This document shows positions 1 to 5,688 of a DNA stretch of 17,589 bases, piece after piece (positions within the stretch are counted from its first letter, which is position 1; each line of letters opens with the position of its first letter). The DNA is from Lysobacteraceae bacterium (GTDB lineage Bacteria; Pseudomonadota; Gammaproteobacteria; Steroidobacterales; Steroidobacteraceae), in the NCBI GenBank assembly GCA_012516015.1, contig JAAYXG010000035.1, forward strand, positions 1 to 17,589. The letters are read 5' to 3'. Below the pieces are notes generated by a model. That model was not told where the DNA came from. It saw nothing but the letters and a program-made list of their open reading frames with translations, and made no database searches. A program made the position numbers and the translations under genes.

Positions 1-702
1 AGCCGCACCGGCGGCTACATGTGCCTTTCCTTCGCGGTGCCGATCGACGTTGCCAACCACGTCAAAGAGCAGATCATCCAACACGGCAGAGTCATCCGCA
101 GCCGCATCGGCGTTTCGATTCAGGACGTCAATGCACAGCTCGCCGAGTCGTTCGGCCTCGATCGCCCGCGCGGCGCTCTGATCAGCATGGTGGAAGACGG
201 CGCGCCCGGCGACAAAGGCGGGTTGAAGGCGGGCGACGTGATCTTGAGCATCGACGGCGTCGTGATCGAGACCTCCTCCGAAGTGCCGGGTTTGATCGCG
301 AGCAAGAAGCCGGGCAGCAATGTTCAGATCGAGGTTTGGCGCGACGGCAAGACGCGGCGCGTGACGGTCAAGCCCGAGCAGATTCGCGATGACGGCGAGC
401 GCGTTGCGACCACCGACGGCGGCGCCGATGAGGCCGCTCAGCTTGGCCTCGTCGTGCGGCCGCTGACGGCGGAAGAGAAGCAGCAAGCGGAAACGCAAGG
501 CAACTTGCTCGTGGAGAACGTGGACGGCCCCGCTGCCGCTGCAGGCGTGCGACCGGGCGATATCATCCTCGGCGTGAACGGCTCGCCCGTGAAGTCCGTC
601 GACGAGCTGAAGAAAGCAGCAAAGAAGCGCGGCGGTAAAGTCGTCGCGCTCCTCGTGCAACGAAACAAACAGCAGATATTCATTCCGGTGCGCGCGGAAT
701 AG
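1..702 (+). CDS. HtrA/DegP-family periplasmic serine protease, C-terminal part (5' end outside window)
   Basis: The frame is open from base 1 and reads SRTGGYMCLSFAVPIDVA, which matches the end of the trypsin-like domain of DegP/DegQ proteases just before the PDZ region. The catalytic His, Asp and Ser lie upstream of the window. Two PDZ domains follow: the first spans roughly residues 38-128 of the visible part, with the ligand loop near SRIGVSI and the GLKAGDVILSIDG core. The second spans about residues 145-230, with VRPGDIILGVNG. HtrA proteases degrade or refold damaged periplasmic proteins. The ATG at 19 is internal and is not the real start. One oddity is a Cys where this family usually has Gly in GYMGLSFA. 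A hairpin follows the stop. The family assignment is firm; DegP versus DegQ/MucD cannot be decided without the N-terminus. Confidence 0.93.
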   Translation, partial: SRTGGYMCLSFAVPIDVANHVKEQIIQHGRVIRSRIGVSIQDVNAQLAESFGLDRPRGALISMVEDGAPGDKGGLKAGDVILSIDGVVIETSSEVPGLIASKKPGSNVQIEVWRDGKTRRVTVKPEQIRDDGERVATTDGGADEAAQLGLVVRPLTAEEKQQAETQGNLLVENVDGPAAAAGVRPGDIILGVNGSPVKSVDELKKAAKKRGGKVVALLVQRNKQQIFIPVRAE

Positions 703-711
703 CGCTTGGCG

Positions 712-742
712 GCGGAGCTCCTCTCGTGCAGGGGAGCTCCGC
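712..742 (+). terminator. hairpin downstream of the HtrA gene, probable terminator
   Basis: A perfect 10-bp inverted repeat (712-721 with 733-742, core GGAGCTCC) encloses an 11-base loop. It begins 10 bases after the HtrA stop and ends about 40 bases before the response-regulator ATG. There is no T-run after it, so intrinsic termination is not certain; it may instead protect the 3' end of the mRNA. Confidence 0.5.
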
Positions 743-784
743 TCGTGTGAAGCGAAGGAGATTCGCTCATACACCAACGAACTC

Positions 785-1459
785 ATGAACCTCCTGCTCA
801 TCGAAGACGATCTCGAAGCGGCCGAGTATCTCGCGAAGGGGTTGCGGGAGAACGGCTACGAGATCGATCACAGTGCGGATGGGCGCGACGGACTCGAGAA
901 GGCGTCGAGCGGCCGTTACGAGGTGATCATCGCCGATCGGCAGCTCCCTTTCGTCGATGGGCTGCAAATCATCGCCGCGCTCCGCGAAAAGGAAGATCGC
1001 ACGCCGGTGCTCATCCTGTCCGCCCTCGGTACGGTGGACGATCGCGTCGCCGGTTTGCGCGCGGGCGGCGATGACTATTTGACGAAGCCGTTTGCGTTCT
1101 CGGAGCTGCTCGCGCGCATCGAGGCGCTGCGGCGGCGCGCGTCGATCTCCGCAGAAACGGTGACGCGCCTCAAGGTGGGCGATCTCGAGGTCGACTTGCT
1201 CGCGCGTCGTGCATACCGCGGCGGCCGTGCGATCGACCTCACGACGAAAGAGTTCCAATTGCTCGAGTACCTGATGCGCCGTCCTGGCCAAGTGGTCACG
1301 CGCACGATGCTGCTCGAAAACGTCTGGAACCTGTATTTCGATCCGCAGACGAACATCATCGACGTACACATGAGCAGGCTGCGCAACGCAATCGACAAGG
1401 GATATCCGAAACCGTTGATTCACACGGTGCGAGGCGCAGGGTATGTTCTCAAGGAATGA
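785..1459 (+). CDS. OmpR/PhoB-family two-component response regulator
   Basis: This 224-residue protein has the normal length and order of an OmpR-type regulator. The receiver domain (about 1-115) shows the acidic pair D8/D9, the phospho-acceptor D51 (in IIADRQLPFVDG), the switch residue S79 and the conserved K101 (in DDYLTKPF). A winged-helix DNA-binding domain (about 125-222) follows, with DLTTKEFQLLEYLM, the recognition region DVHMSRLRNAID and the wing VRGAGYVL. The gene overlaps the kinase gene by ATGA at 1456-1459, so the two are co-translated. The ATG at 785 has no good Shine-Dalgarno at normal distance; AAGGAGA at 754-760 lies 24 bases upstream, but the ATG starts the canonical receiver fold. 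It lacks features that would name a specific system such as QseB or PhoP; its target genes are unknown. Confidence 0.93.
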   Translation: MNLLLIEDDLEAAEYLAKGLRENGYEIDHSADGRDGLEKASSGRYEVIIADRQLPFVDGLQIIAALREKEDRTPVLILSALGTVDDRVAGLRAGGDDYLTKPFAFSELLARIEALRRRASISAETVTRLKVGDLEVDLLARRAYRGGRAIDLTTKEFQLLEYLMRRPGQVVTRTMLLENVWNLYFDPQTNIIDVHMSRLRNAIDKGYPKPLIHTVRGAGYVLKE

Positions 1460-2820
1460 GCACATCGATGCGGTTGTCCTCCGCCCGGCTCGCGACGCTG
1501 TTCGTGGTCCTGTTCGCGGCGGGCATCAGCCTCTTATTGACGACCGTCTATTTCCTCACCGCGCGCGTTATCGACCGTGAGGTCGATGCCGTCATTCGCG
1601 CCGAAGTCGATAGCCTGATCGACGACTACACGCGCGGCGGCCTCATCCAACTCGTCGCAACGCTCCATCGGCGCTCCGACAATTGGGGCCGCACCGGCGC
1701 GGTTTATCTGTTGACGGAATCCAATGGCTATCCGATCGCGGGCAACCTCGCCGCGTGGCCGCGCGAGGTCGCGACGTACGGCACTTTCGTCGAGTTTCAC
1801 ATCGATGCGAGCTATTCCGGCGGCGTGACACGGCATCCGGTGCGCGCACAAACGTTTCGGCTGCCAGGGGGGCGACGGCTCCTCGTCGGCACGGACATCC
1901 TCGAGCGGCGGCGTCTCGCCTCGCGCCTGCGCACGGCGATGTTCTGGGGCGTCGGTTCTTCCGTCGCGCTCGCGGCGCTCATCGGCGTCGGCTACAGCCG
2001 TAGAATTCGCCGACGCGTTGCCCTCATCGCAGATGCATGCCGCCGCATCATGAACGGCGATCTCGCGGAGCGCCTTCCGGTTGAAGCTTCGCACGACGAG
2101 TTCGATGAGCTCGCGGTCGCAGTCAATCAGATGTTGAGCCGCATTCAGCAGCAGACGGAAATGCTGCAGACGACATTCGATAGCGCAGCGCACGATCTGC
2201 GCGCCCCACTCTACCGCGCCCGCGTGCGCATCGAAGAGTCGCTCCAACACGAGGATCTAAGCGCCGCTTCGAGAGCCACGATGGAAGCGACGCTCGCGGA
2301 GCTCGATCGCGTACAGCGAACGCTCGGCACCTTGCTCCAGATTGCGCAAGCGGACGGACGAGGACGAGACGTCGTCACGGAAGACGTCGACCTCGCCGCG
2401 CTTGCGCGCGAAATGGTCGAGCTCTATCAACCCGAAGCCAGTACGCGAGATATCGCGCTCGAGTACGTCGGGCGCGACGACGCGAAGCTGCGAGGCAACC
2501 GTCAGCTACTCGCGCAGGCGATCGTGAACCTGCTCGAAAACGCGCTCAAATACGTGGCTGCGGGGGGACGCGTCACCGTCGAGGTCCGGCAATCGACTCA
2601 GCGTGTGAAGCTGATCGTGGCGGACGACGGACCGGGCATCCCCGCGGAAGATCGCGAACGCATTCTGCAACCGTTCGTGCGCTTGGAGCGCGATCGAACC
2701 CAGCTCGGCAGCGGCTTGGGGTTGAGCCTCGTCGCCGCGGTCATGCGACTTCACAACGGCACGATCGAGCTCGAGGACAACGATCCAGGGCTACGCGTAG
2801 TGTGCGAATTCCCCGTGTAG
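1456..2820 (+). CDS. membrane sensor histidine kinase, partner of the preceding regulator
   Basis: This 454-residue inner-membrane kinase has TM1 at about 14-36, a periplasmic sensor of about 120 residues, TM2 at about 163-183 and a HAMP linker at about 185-235. The H-box is SAAHDLRAPL with phospho-acceptor H246. The ATPase domain shows the N-box (NLLENALKYV, N358 and N362), the G1 box (DDGPGIP, about 390-396) and the G2 box (GSGLGLSL, about 418-425). It should autophosphorylate H246 and pass the phosphate to D51 of the regulator, with which it shares a 4-base overlap. The sensor region has no domain I recognise, so the signal is unknown. The TAG stop (2818-2820) lies inside an inverted repeat that starts at 2817, so the last bases of the gene belong to that repeat. 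Confidence 0.93.
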   Translation: MSTSMRLSSARLATLFVVLFAAGISLLLTTVYFLTARVIDREVDAVIRAEVDSLIDDYTRGGLIQLVATLHRRSDNWGRTGAVYLLTESNGYPIAGNLAAWPREVATYGTFVEFHIDASYSGGVTRHPVRAQTFRLPGGRRLLVGTDILERRRLASRLRTAMFWGVGSSVALAALIGVGYSRRIRRRVALIADACRRIMNGDLAERLPVEASHDEFDELAVAVNQMLSRIQQQTEMLQTTFDSAAHDLRAPLYRARVRIEESLQHEDLSAASRATMEATLAELDRVQRTLGTLLQIAQADGRGRDVVTEDVDLAALAREMVELYQPEASTRDIALEYVGRDDAKLRGNRQLLAQAIVNLLENALKYVAAGGRVTVEVRQSTQRVKLIVADDGPGIPAEDRERILQPFVRLERDRTQLGSGLGLSLVAAVMRLHNGTIELEDNDPGLRVVCEFPV

Positions 2821-2871
2821 GTCGGAATTTATTCCGACTCTGGTTCTTGGTCGGAATAAATTCCGACCTAC
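2817..2871. repeat. 22-bp inverted repeat (REP-like) between convergent genes
   Basis: The left arm 2817-2838 and right arm 2850-2871 are perfect reverse complements over 22 bases, with an 11-base spacer. Each arm is itself nearly palindromic, because GTCGGAAT at one end pairs with ATTCCGAC at the other; several folds are therefore possible. It lies between a plus-strand kinase gene and a minus-strand secretin-like gene and could end transcription in both directions. The outer ends read GTAGGTCGG, a sequence that recurs on the minus strand at 2914-2922. Repeats of this shape are often dispersed elements mobilised by REP-associated transposases; that origin is inference. Confidence 0.8.
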
Positions 2872-2884
2872 AAGGATGTAGGAA

Positions 2885-2922
2885 GGCCCGCGTTGCATGG
2901 AGCATCTCGCGGGCCGACCTAC
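2885..2922. repeat. second hairpin plus third GTAGGTCGG copy at the end of the secretin-like gene
   Basis: GGCCCGCG (2885-2892) and CGCGGGCC (2908-2915) form an 8-bp stem with a 15-base loop. Immediately next to it, CCGACCTAC (2914-2922) is a third copy of the GTAGGTCGG end, read on the minus strand. It contains the TAG stop (2919-2921) of the minus-strand gene. It appears to be part of the same composite repeat cluster as 2817-2871 and could act as the terminator of the minus-strand operon. Confidence 0.6.
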
Positions 2923-3812
2923 AAGTCGACCTTCACCCAGACGCTCTGCGAATCGCTCGCCGTCGAGTGCCGGCGCGTGAGGAGGCCGCTTTGCGAGTGA
3001 GTCGACGAGGTTTCGATGCCGCCGAGCTGCACCCATTCGCCGATGCGGGCGCTTATTTGCGTCGTGAGCTGTTGCGTGCGAACCGTGCCGTCGCGCAAAC
3101 CTTCCGCGCGCTGCTCGATGTCTAGCACGACCGTTTCGCCGCTCACGCGCGGCGTGACGAGAAAGCCGTTCGTGAGATCGCGATATTCCGTCGCGGCCGC
3201 GCCCCAGCGATGGCGGCCGACGCCGCCCGCGACGGTCGTGATGATAGGCACGCTCGTGCCCGATGAGATGAACGCCGAAGAACCTTCGAGCACGCTGACG
3301 CTCGAAATGCCCTCGTTTGCCGTGCGAAGGCTCCCGCTCGATCCGCTGATCGTTGCGCTCGAGCGCGCGCCCGGCCGCTCGTTGGCGCTCACCGCACCGC
3401 GCTCGGTGCGCAGGGTCCCCGAGGCGTCGATGCGCTCGCGTTCGATCTGTTCCGCGCTGCTGCGGCGAACCGAGACGAGAAGTTGGCGCGGCTTGCGATC
3501 GAGACGTTCCACCGCGGCTCGAATTTGCGCGACGTTCGAGGCGCTCGCGCGGACGAACAGCGTGTAACCCTGTCCACTCAACGCGCCGCCCGATTCGAGC
3601 AGCGGCTCGAGCACGGGGATGAGCTCCTCGGCGGTACGATTCTCCAGCTCGATCGTCTCGAGCGCTTGCGCCCAGGTCGCGGATGCGACGAGCGCGACGC
3701 TGGCAAAGAGCCACGCCAGCGACGTGATTCGTGATTCGCGGATCGTGATTCGCAAGCGCTGCCGTGCTCGGTCGCGCCCCGATTTTCTTGCGACCCGCAA
3801 GTCACGAATCAC
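2919..3812 (-). CDS. short secretin-like exported protein
   Basis: This 297-residue protein has a hydrophobic export signal at about 30-50 (SLAWLFASVALVASATWAQA). Residues 51-117 resemble a secretin N-domain (ELENRTAEELIPVLEPLLES, ASNVAQIRAAVERLDRKPRQ). After a Ser/Arg-rich stretch, residues 168-297 resemble a reduced secretin core (VLEGSSAFISSGTSVPI, FLVTPRVSGETVVLDIE, GEWVQLGGIE). Secretins of type II/III secretion or type IV pili are usually 500-700 residues, so this is a very small member, perhaps an accessory ring or a non-channel relative. The start is uncertain. GTG at 3812 has GGTGA just upstream but lies in an inverted repeat; TTG at 3755 gives a more normal signal peptide but lacks a ribosome site. 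It follows the 3826-4221 gene by 13 bases, probably as an operon. Confidence 0.75.
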   Translation of the reverse strand: MIRDLRVARKSGRDRARQRLRITIRESRITSLAWLFASVALVASATWAQALETIELENRTAEELIPVLEPLLESGGALSGQGYTLFVRASASNVAQIRAAVERLDRKPRQLLVSVRRSSAEQIERERIDASGTLRTERGAVSANERPGARSSATISGSSGSLRTANEGISSVSVLEGSSAFISSGTSVPIITTVAGGVGRHRWGAAATEYRDLTNGFLVTPRVSGETVVLDIEQRAEGLRDGTVRTQQLTTQISARIGEWVQLGGIETSSTHSQSGLLTRRHSTASDSQSVWVKVDL

Positions 3813-3819
3813 GAATCAC
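3724..3819. repeat. nested inverted repeats at the start of the secretin-like gene
   Basis: GTGATTCGTGATTCG (3724-3738) and its exact reverse complement (3805-3819) form 15-bp arms 66 bases apart. A partial third copy, GTGATTCG, lies at 3745-3752. Inside the spacer, CTTGCG (3787-3792) and CGCAAG (3796-3801) form a 6-bp hairpin with a 3-base loop. The low complexity looks like an intergenic repeat rather than selected protein sequence, although it overlaps the predicted N-terminus of the neighbouring gene. Confidence 0.7.
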
Positions 3820-3825
3820 CCGCTA

Positions 3826-4221
3826 CTACGGCATTTGAATTTTGCCGCCGTGTCCGGGAGGGCCACCACCGAGATTCGGCATGCCGCCCTGAGGCACGAC
3901 CAGCTGAGATGCGGCTTGCCGCCGCATCTCCTGAATCTGCTGCACGGTGCGTTCGATGGCTGCCGTGGCCGCGGCGGAAAAGCCGGTGACGGCTTCTTCG
4001 AGCGACTGACCTTCGATCTCGAAATTGATCGGGACAGGCCCCATGTTCGTCATGATCTCGGCCTGCCCGATGAACAACACCGGTCGTGCGGAGTCGGGAC
4101 TGCCGTCGCGCTTCACGGGCGAAAGCCGACGGATCGCACCCACTTTGCGATCGGTGAACGTTTCTTCCAGATACAAGGAATCCGCGTCCATCTGCGGATC
4201 TTGTGCGTGTTCGTCGGCCAT
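3826..4221 (-). CDS. conserved small protein of unknown function
   Basis: This 131-residue protein has no signal peptide or membrane segment and is probably cytoplasmic. It has three parts: an acidic N-terminus, a mixed region at about 17-75 (SLYLEETFTDRKVGAIRRL, VLFIGQAEIMTNMGPVPINF) that looks like a small beta-rich fold, and a helix at about 75-107 (EEAVTGFSAAATAAIERTVQ). A Gly/Pro/Met-rich tail (GGMPNLGGGPPGHGGKIQMP) ends it. Such tails can mediate flexible contacts. The general pattern resembles hypothetical proteins I associate with Xanthomonadales, but I cannot name a family. The ATG at 4221 is supported by TTGGAG upstream (GGAG at 4227-4230, spacing about 5-6) and by a plausible promoter at 4253-4281. 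The secretin-like gene follows 13 bases downstream, so the two are probably co-transcribed. Confidence 0.8.
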   Translation of the reverse strand: MADEHAQDPQMDADSLYLEETFTDRKVGAIRRLSPVKRDGSPDSARPVLFIGQAEIMTNMGPVPINFEIEGQSLEEAVTGFSAAATAAIERTVQQIQEMRRQAASQLVVPQGGMPNLGGGPPGHGGKIQMP

Positions 4222-4252
4222 CGGTGCTCCAAGAAATTGCGTGACTTATGAC

Positions 4253-4282
4253 AGTAGACCAGTGCACTTGATGATGATCAAG
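4253..4282 (-). promoter_or_regulatory. candidate sigma-70 promoter with overlapping palindrome, for the minus-strand pair
   Basis: Reading the minus strand, TTGATC (4281-4276) and TCTACT (4258-4253) are 17 bases apart, each matching consensus at 4 of 6 positions, about 30 bases upstream of the ATG at 4221. The -35 element is covered by a palindrome, CTTGAT-GATG-ATCAAG (4267-4282), which could be an operator. Promoter use is inference. Confidence 0.4.
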
Positions 4283-4299
4283 CGATAACCGTCCACAAC

Positions 4300-4348
4300 T
4301 TCATGGGGCCTTCCTGGACAGCTACAATAGGCCCCCACAATCGTGGGG
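4300..4348 (+). promoter_or_regulatory. candidate promoter and structured leader for the 4360-4659 gene
   Basis: TACAAT (4323-4328) is a good -10 element, with a weak -35 (TTCATG, 4300-4305) at 17-base spacing. Transcription would begin near 4335. A hairpin CCCCAC-AATC-GTGGGG (4333-4348) would then sit at the very 5' end of the mRNA, about 11 bases before the ATG, and holds the only G-rich stretch that could serve as a ribosome site. At the DNA level GGGGCC (4305-4310) can also pair with GGCCCC (4330-4335), overlapping the hairpin. Confidence 0.35.
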
Positions 4349-4359
4349 CAGTGACGACC

Positions 4360-4659
4360 ATGCAGCAATCCGATAATCCTTTCAGCGAAGCTTTCGGCAA
4401 GGCCGTCGATCTGGGCAACAGAATCGCCGACACGGACGAGAAAGCCGACATTTGGGACATCGCGGACGGTCTTCTCGCGGGCGCTGTCCAGTACTGGTTG
4501 TACTCGCGCCAGCCCTGCGCGGATCCGAACTGCGAAGAATGTTTGCCGATCAGCACGGCCGAAGGCCGACTCCAAGAGCTGCGCAAGCTGATCCGCCAGT
4601 TCGCCGAAGAGAGCGAGTATTTCCATTCGCCCACCGACCGCAATGTCGGCCGAGCTTGA
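4360..4659 (+). CDS. small conserved protein with a CxxxxCxxC cluster
   Basis: This 99-residue soluble protein of unknown function begins MQQSDNPFSEAFGKAVDLGN. A helical N-terminal half (DIWDIADGLLAGAVQYWLYS, 31-49) is followed by a Cys cluster C53-A-D-P-N-C58-E-E-C61. A second helix (STAEGRLQELRKLIRQFAEE) and the polar tail SPTDRNVGRA end it. The three cysteines suggest metal or Fe-S binding, or a redox role; a fourth ligand is not obvious. It shows no signal peptide. ATG at 4360 is my choice; GTG at 4351 in the same frame is possible and would put GGGG only two bases away. The protein looks conserved rather than spurious: sensible amino-acid mix, Trp and Cys residues, and ordinary codon use. 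Confidence 0.78.
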   Translation: MQQSDNPFSEAFGKAVDLGNRIADTDEKADIWDIADGLLAGAVQYWLYSRQPCADPNCEECLPISTAEGRLQELRKLIRQFAEESEYFHSPTDRNVGRA

Positions 4660-4900
4660 GCCGGCGAACGACGAAACCTTCTACTGACCTCGGACGTTGC
4701 TGGGCGCGATCACCGCACGTATCGCGCTCGGCCATCTGCGCGGCTGTACGGTGCCGCTGACCCAGCGGCTATGTCCTTGATCCTCTTTGACGCATTTGTG
4801 CAACGCGGTCAGGAGACGCCGTTTTGAGAGCCAGCGCACACCCCCTTGAGTGTGACGTTCTCCAAACTTTGAAGATGGATGACGGTCGGAGGGCGACTAA
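4660..4900. other. gene-free stretch between two small genes
   Basis: I see no convincing gene, tRNA or terminator here. The only local structure is CACAC-CCCCTTGA-GTGTG (about 4841-4858). The last bases hold the ribosome site GGAGG (4888-4892) of the next gene. Confidence 0.5.
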
Positions 4901-5242
4901 ATGGGAATGCTCAAGAATCTCAAGTTGCGACACCGCGCCTACGTGTGTGCATTCAACTCGTTTCGCTTCGCGGCGCGGCTGCGCGGCGACTTGAGCGAAT
5001 TCGCACCGTCGATTGCGGAGACGCTCGAGAGCGTGGGGGACGAGCTCGCCGCATTGGCGCGCGACAGCTGCCCGACCGAGAACGAGCGCCGTCAGCTCAT
5101 CGAAGGACTCGAGAGTGCGCTTCGCGCCCTGGGATTGTCCGACGCGGCGCAAGTGCACATCGTGTCTCAGCTCGCGCCGCGCATCATGGCAGGCGAGCCC
5201 GCGAGCGCGAGCAAGGAAGCGTGGACGAGGATGGCCGTTTAA
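4901..5242 (+). CDS. small helical protein of unknown function
   Basis: This 113-residue protein begins MGMLKNLKLRHRAYVCAFNS, a basic N-terminus with a central mostly helical region (GDLSEFAPSIAETLESVGDE, ENERRQLIEGLESALRALGL). It has no signal peptide or clear membrane segment. ATG at 4901 has a good ribosome site, GGAGG at 4888-4892, 8 bases upstream, which supports a real gene. No family is recognised. It stands alone; the region downstream carries a hairpin terminator candidate at 5301-5325. Confidence 0.68.
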   Translation: MGMLKNLKLRHRAYVCAFNSFRFAARLRGDLSEFAPSIAETLESVGDELAALARDSCPTENERRQLIEGLESALRALGLSDAAQVHIVSQLAPRIMAGEPASASKEAWTRMAV

Positions 5243-5275
5243 CGAGCGCAGATGGATCGGCGGCGCTTACACTCT

Positions 5276-5300
5276 GCCCAGAGCCCAGAGCCCAGAGCCC
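5276..5300. repeat. 7-base tandem repeat, about 3.6 copies
   Basis: GCCCAGA is repeated exactly three times (5276-5296) followed by GCCC. The array abuts the perfect hairpin at 5301. It could expand or contract by slippage; no function is known. Confidence 0.85.
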
Positions 5301-5325
5301 GCGCTGAGCGCCCTGCGCTCAGCGC
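5301..5325 (+). terminator. perfect 11-bp GC hairpin, probable terminator of the small gene
   Basis: GCGCTGAGCGC (5301-5311) and GCGCTCAGCGC (5315-5325) are exact reverse complements with a 3-base loop CCT. The hairpin lies 59 bases after the stop at 5242. No T-run follows; instead the RNA becomes very C-rich and G-poor (5325-5366), the composition preferred by Rho, so Rho-assisted termination is possible. Confidence 0.5.
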
Positions 5326-5331
5326 CCCCAT

Positions 5332-5372
5332 ACGACATAACCCCATCCACCCCCCCGAAAACCCCCTGTCGT
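5332..5372 (-). other. C-rich tract with G-quadruplex potential on the minus strand
   Basis: The plus strand has runs CCCC (5341-5344), CCCCCCC (5350-5356) and CCCCC (5362-5366). The minus strand therefore carries G5, G7 and G4 runs, and splitting G7 satisfies a four-run G-quadruplex pattern with short loops. The tract is bracketed by ACGACA (5332-5337) and TGTCGT (5367-5372), which can pair. It lies just upstream of the riboswitch promoter region. Confidence 0.4.
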
Positions 5373-5406
5373 CAAATGCCGTGTCTCCTGAAAGCGACCT
5401 CTTCAC

Positions 5407-5435
5407 TTGACTTCCGATTCGTGCCTGCGCAGCAT
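5407..5435 (+). promoter_or_regulatory. candidate promoter of the riboswitch transcript
   Basis: TTGACT (5407-5412) matches the -35 consensus at 5 of 6 positions; CAGCAT (5430-5435) is a weak -10 at 17-base spacing. Transcription would start near 5442, right at the 5' edge of the riboswitch, which is what would be expected. The weak -10 leaves it unproven. Confidence 0.35.
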
Positions 5436-5442
5436 CTTGCTT

Positions 5443-5530
5443 AGCTCAGGGCAAACTCGCCGAAAGGCGAGGACGCAAAGCTTCCGGTCTAACGGAGAAC
5501 TCTCCTAAGACAGCGGGGTTGCCACAGGCG
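5443..5530 (+). promoter_or_regulatory. cyclic di-GMP-I (GEMM-I) riboswitch
   Basis: The sequence matches the conserved core of c-di-GMP-I aptamers in order. AGGGCAAAC (5448-5456) is followed by a 6-bp stem CTCGCC/GGCGAG closed by a GAAA tetraloop (5462-5465). Next comes GGACGCAAAGC (5471-5481), then a second hairpin (GGAG-AACT-CTCC, 5494-5505) carrying CCTAAG (5504-5509), half of an 11-nt-type GAAA-tetraloop receptor. Last is the conserved GCGGGGTTGCC (5513-5523). A closing helix may form between GCCTG (5423-5427) and CAGGC (5525-5529). It lies about 160 bases upstream of the SPOR-repeat gene at 5689 in the same direction and should make that gene respond to c-di-GMP. Exact ends are approximate. 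Confidence 0.93.
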
Positions 5531-5688
5531 ATTCGCATCGTGCGACTCACGAAGCACGAATATGTATATCAATAAGCGATGAAGCTGTGACGACGGCGCG
5601 ACGGCGCCTCCCCCGCGAAAGGTCGATTTGCGAGAGCTGCTCCTAGGCTCGAGCGTGTGTTTGCGGCTGCAGCGTTGGGGAAGGAAAC
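5531..5688 (+). promoter_or_regulatory. leader between riboswitch and start codon (candidate expression platform)
   Basis: This stretch holds a 6-bp hairpin TCGTGC/GCACGA (5538-5543, 5554-5559), a short hairpin GGCGC-GACG-GCGCC (5595-5608) and CCCCGC (5611-5616). The last is an exact complement of the conserved GCGGGG of the aptamer (5513-5518). That pairing would break the ligand fold and could be the switch. There is no hairpin with a T-run, so control may be at translation or by Rho. The start codon is preceded by GGGGAAGGAAAC. Confidence 0.4.

Noticed and set aside
2817..2871. Insertion-sequence ends
   Set aside because: Only 11 bases separate the arms and there is no transposase or target duplication; a REP-like element fits better.
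4769..5158. Minus-strand open frame of 129 codons over the small gene at 4901-5242
   Set aside because: The plus-strand gene has a well-placed GGAGG site and sensible protein composition; the minus-strand frame has neither.
5276..5300. CRISPR-like repeat array
   Set aside because: The unit is only 7 bases and directly tandem, with no spacers and no cas genes.
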